7,460 nt of DNA from an uncultured Erysipelotrichaceae bacterium (GTDB lineage Bacteria > Bacillota_I > Bacilli_A > Erysipelotrichales > Coprobacillaceae), in NCBI GenBank assembly GCA_945981915.1, contig CAMFRJ010000045.1:1-7460 (forward strand), read 5' to 3'. This document shows, one piece after another, positions 6,153 through 7,460 of the stretch (the first letter of the stretch is position 1; every line of letters begins with the position of its first letter). The notes under the pieces are model-generated. The model searched no databases. It saw only the letters and a list, made by a program, of their open reading frames with translations, and was not told where the DNA came from. A program made the position numbers and the translations under genes.

Positions 6153-6771
6153 TATTATTATTGGTATCGCTGGAGGAAGTGCATCAGGAAAAACTTCTAT
6201 AGCTAAAGCTGTTTATGAATATTTTAAAGGAAGTCACAAAACATGCATTATTAAACAGGATGATTATTATAAAGATCAAAGTCATTTATCTTTTGAAGAG
6301 AGAGTAAAAACGAATTACGATCATCCATTTGCTTTTGATAATGATCTGTTGGTTGAACAACTTCATGAATTGAAAAAGGGGAATACTGTTGCGAAGCCAA
6401 CTTATGATTATACGATACATAATCGCAGTGATGTTGTTGAAACGATCACACCAAGGGATGTCTACATATTAGAGGGACTATTTGTATTATATGATGAAAA
6501 TATAAGACAATTGTGTGATATCCTTGTTTTTGTTGATACAGATGCTGATATTCGTTTTATCAGGCGTCTTAGAAGAGATATTGAAGAAAGAGGAAGATCA
6601 TTAGATTCAGTCTGCGAGCAATATTTAAATACGGTTAGGCCAATGCACGAACAATTTGTAGAACCTTCAAAAAAATATGCACATATTATTATACCAGAAG
6701 GTGGTACAAATACTGTTGCTATTGATTTGTTGATTACAAAAATAGCGAGTGTTATTGATAAAAAAATTTAG
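6142..6771 (+). CDS. udk: Uridine/cytidine kinase
   Basis: This 209-residue protein has the full uridine kinase pattern and normal family length. The P-loop is GGSASGKT at 11-18. The catalytic and nucleoside-binding aspartate region is KQDDYYKD at 38-45. Substrate-site motifs follow: NYDHPFAFD (58-66) and [10 protein letters not shown] (86-95). [12 protein letters not shown] (111-122) is the Walker B-like segment, and the Arg-rich lid is [13 protein letters not shown] (141-153). The C-terminal [14 protein letters not shown] at 167-180 is also typical. The enzyme phosphorylates uridine and cytidine to UMP and CMP in pyrimidine salvage, in the cytoplasm. In Bacillus the same gene follows yrrO and is followed by greA; here greA is not next, and an unrelated zinc-ribbon gene follows after 14 bases. 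The 11-base overlap with trhP2 implies cotranscription and probable coupling. Confidence 0.96.
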   Translation: MSHSIIIGIAGGSASGKTSIAKAVYEYFKGSHKTCIIKQDDYYKDQSHLSFEERVKTNYDHPFAFDNDLLVEQLHELKKGNTVAKPTYDYTIHNRSDVVETITPRDVYILEGLFVLYDENIRQLCDILVFVDTDADIRFIRRLRRDIEERGRSLDSVCEQYLNTVRPMHEQFVEPSKKYAHIIIPEGGTNTVAIDLLITKIASVIDKKI

Positions 6772-6785
6772 AGGGGGAATTTTTT
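6761..6785 (+). other. A/T hairpin presenting the ribosome binding site of the zinc-ribbon gene in its loop
   Basis: AAAAAATT (6761-6768) and AATTTTTT (6778-6785) are perfect inverted repeats that enclose a 9-base loop holding the whole GAGGGGG ribosome binding site (6771-6777). The start codon follows the stem directly. The stem is only A-T, so it would be weak and temperature-sensitive. It may be no more than base composition, and it is not a normal terminator because no T-run follows it. Confidence 0.3.
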
Positions 6786-7349
6786 ATGGCATTTTGTATG
6801 AAATGTGGACAAGAGCTACATGAAAATGATGTATTTTGTCCAAACTGTGGAGCAAAAGTAGAGGGAAAAGAAACACCAAATTATCAAGAACAGGTAAAAA
6901 ATACGTTTGAAGATATTAAGAGTACAACGACTCAATTTATTCAAGATAAAGATACAACAGGTTTTGGAAATAAATTTATCAAACAAAATAATATTATTGG
7001 GCTTTTGGGATGTATCATCATTGTTATTGCTTGTTTTTTACCATTTGCATCAGTAAGCGTATTATCATATTCACAAAGCATTTCATTAATGAGCGATGGA
7101 AAAGATGGTATTATTTTCTTAGTTTTATCTGCTATTACAGCAGGAACTATCTTAATTAAAAAAGATATGATTGCTTTAATTGCGGGAATTATTACTGGAG
7201 GACTTGGATTGTATGAAATCTTTGATACAGTTTCTAGTTTAGGTGCTTATTCTTCGTATGTAACAAAAGGGGCTGGTTTTTATTTATTACTCATCGGTTC
7301 AATTGTCTTACTTGCTTCAGTTATTGTTAAAAAATTTATTTTAAAATAA
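6786..7349 (+). CDS. Zinc-ribbon multi-pass membrane protein of unknown function
   Basis: I do not recognise a named family beyond its domain layout. The 187-residue protein starts with a compact zinc ribbon, Cys4-x2-Cys7 and Cys18-x2-Cys21 (FCMKCG...FCPNCG), of the kind placed at the N-terminus of many Firmicutes membrane proteins. A polar, mostly charged linker runs from about 23 to 67. Four hydrophobic segments follow at about 70-92, 108-124, 128-147 and 162-182, then a short Lys-rich tail. The ribbon should lie in the cytoplasm. The region between the first two helices is Ser-rich (SVSVLSYSQSISLMS, 89-103). There is no catalytic motif. The strong GAGGGGG at 6771-6777 fixes the start, 14 bases after udk, and a terminator follows, so it is the last gene of the operon. 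A sensor or scaffold role is possible but unsupported. Confidence 0.8.
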   Translation: MAFCMKCGQELHENDVFCPNCGAKVEGKETPNYQEQVKNTFEDIKSTTTQFIQDKDTTGFGNKFIKQNNIIGLLGCIIIVIACFLPFASVSVLSYSQSISLMSDGKDGIIFLVLSAITAGTILIKKDMIALIAGIITGGLGLYEIFDTVSSLGAYSSYVTKGAGFYLLLIGSIVLLASVIVKKFILK

Positions 7350-7350
7350 G

Positions 7351-7382
7351 AAAAAAATGCAACAAAACTGTTGCATTTTTTT
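7351..7382 (+). terminator. Strong, probably bidirectional intrinsic terminator at the operon end
   Basis: A perfect 14-bp stem pairs AAAAAAATGCAACA (7351-7364) with TGTTGCATTTTTTT (7369-7382) around an AAAC loop. The core TGCAACA/TGTTGCA is followed by seven Ts on the + strand and, by symmetry, seven on the minus strand. It starts 2 bases after the zinc-ribbon gene's stop. The symmetry suggests it may also end a transcript coming from the right. Confidence 0.92.
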
Positions 7383-7395
7383 ATAGAAAAGTTGA

Positions 7396-7460
7396 TTAGC
7401 TGTTGTTTGGTTGATATAGTGGTTGTTGAGCGAAAAAAATTGATAATAAATTGTATATAT
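7396..7460 (-). CDS. Possible C-terminal end of a convergent gene (partial, runs off the window)
   Basis: Read on the minus strand, 20 full codons are open from the window edge to a TAA at 7398-7396. The deduced end is IYNLLSIFFAQQPLYQPNNS: a hydrophobic stretch, then a Gln/Pro/Asn-rich tail of the kind found at the ends of many membrane or surface proteins. The stop lies 13 bases before the bidirectional terminator at 7351-7382, a natural arrangement for two convergent genes. Against it, 20 open codons in A+T-rich DNA are weak evidence and the right end also looks intergenic. The family cannot be named. Confidence 0.3.
   Translation of the reverse strand, partial: IYNLLSIFFAQQPLYQPNNS

Noticed and set aside
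7423..7460. Possible + strand promoter at the right edge (TTGTTG or TTGATA as -35)
   Set aside because: No acceptable -10 lies at the right distance inside the window; TTGATA at 7440 would need a -10 beyond its end.
1..7460. CRISPR array, tRNA, rRNA, riboswitch or insertion sequence
   Set aside because: No regularly spaced repeats, cloverleaf, conserved RNA core or transposase-like frame was seen; all gaps between genes are under 140 bases and are explained by promoters and terminators.

Overview
The window is an A+T-rich stretch of chromosome from a low-GC Gram-positive (Firmicutes). All ten complete genes are on the + strand, with short gaps or overlaps and good Shine-Dalgarno sequences. 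Gene content and order match the Bacilli-type cluster known in Bacillus subtilis as yrzL-yrrK-yrzB-yrrL-yrrM-yrrN-yrrO-udk. TGA is used as a normal stop (ends of the DUF1292 and methyltransferase genes), so this is not a Mycoplasma code. I would guess the Erysipelotrichia/Coprobacillaceae side of Firmicutes. That is inference from base composition and the mixture of genes, not proof.

Region 1 (about 15-1033) is a compact unit: an IreB-family regulatory phosphoprotein, RuvX/YqgF (Holliday-junction-resolvase-like, 16S rRNA 5'-end maturation) and a small acidic DUF1292 protein. A perfect TATAAT lies at its left edge and a 12-bp-stem terminator closes it. Region 2 (about 1034-2251) is a single gene for a lactonase-type beta-propeller protein, bracketed by terminators. 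It sits exactly where the Bacillus order would pass directly from yrzB to yrrL, and it appears to have lost most of the conserved polar residues of the lactonase family.

Region 3 (about 2253-7382) starts with a convincing sigma-A promoter (TTGAAT-17-TATAAT). It runs without a visible terminator through mltG (peptidoglycan lytic transglycosylase), a TrmR-like O-methyltransferase, two U32-family proteins (a Cys-less TrhP1-like and a four-Cys TrhP2-like protein), udk (uridine kinase) and a zinc-ribbon membrane protein of unknown function, ending in a 14-bp-stem terminator. The three central genes read together as a wobble-uridine module: the U32 pair would make 5-hydroxyuridine at tRNA position 34 and the methyltransferase would convert it to 5-methoxyuridine. 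The rest of the operon joins cell-wall synthesis and pyrimidine salvage to this module. The last 60 or so bases may hold the C-terminus of a convergent minus-strand gene.

Most of the window is conserved housekeeping DNA and I see no evidence of a new defence system, mobile element, CRISPR array or RNA gene. The points that deserve attention are the divergent propeller gene splitting the conserved cluster, the asymmetric U32 pair, the unknown zinc-ribbon membrane protein at the end of the operon, and a recurrent variant Shine-Dalgarno sequence AAGGAAGG.
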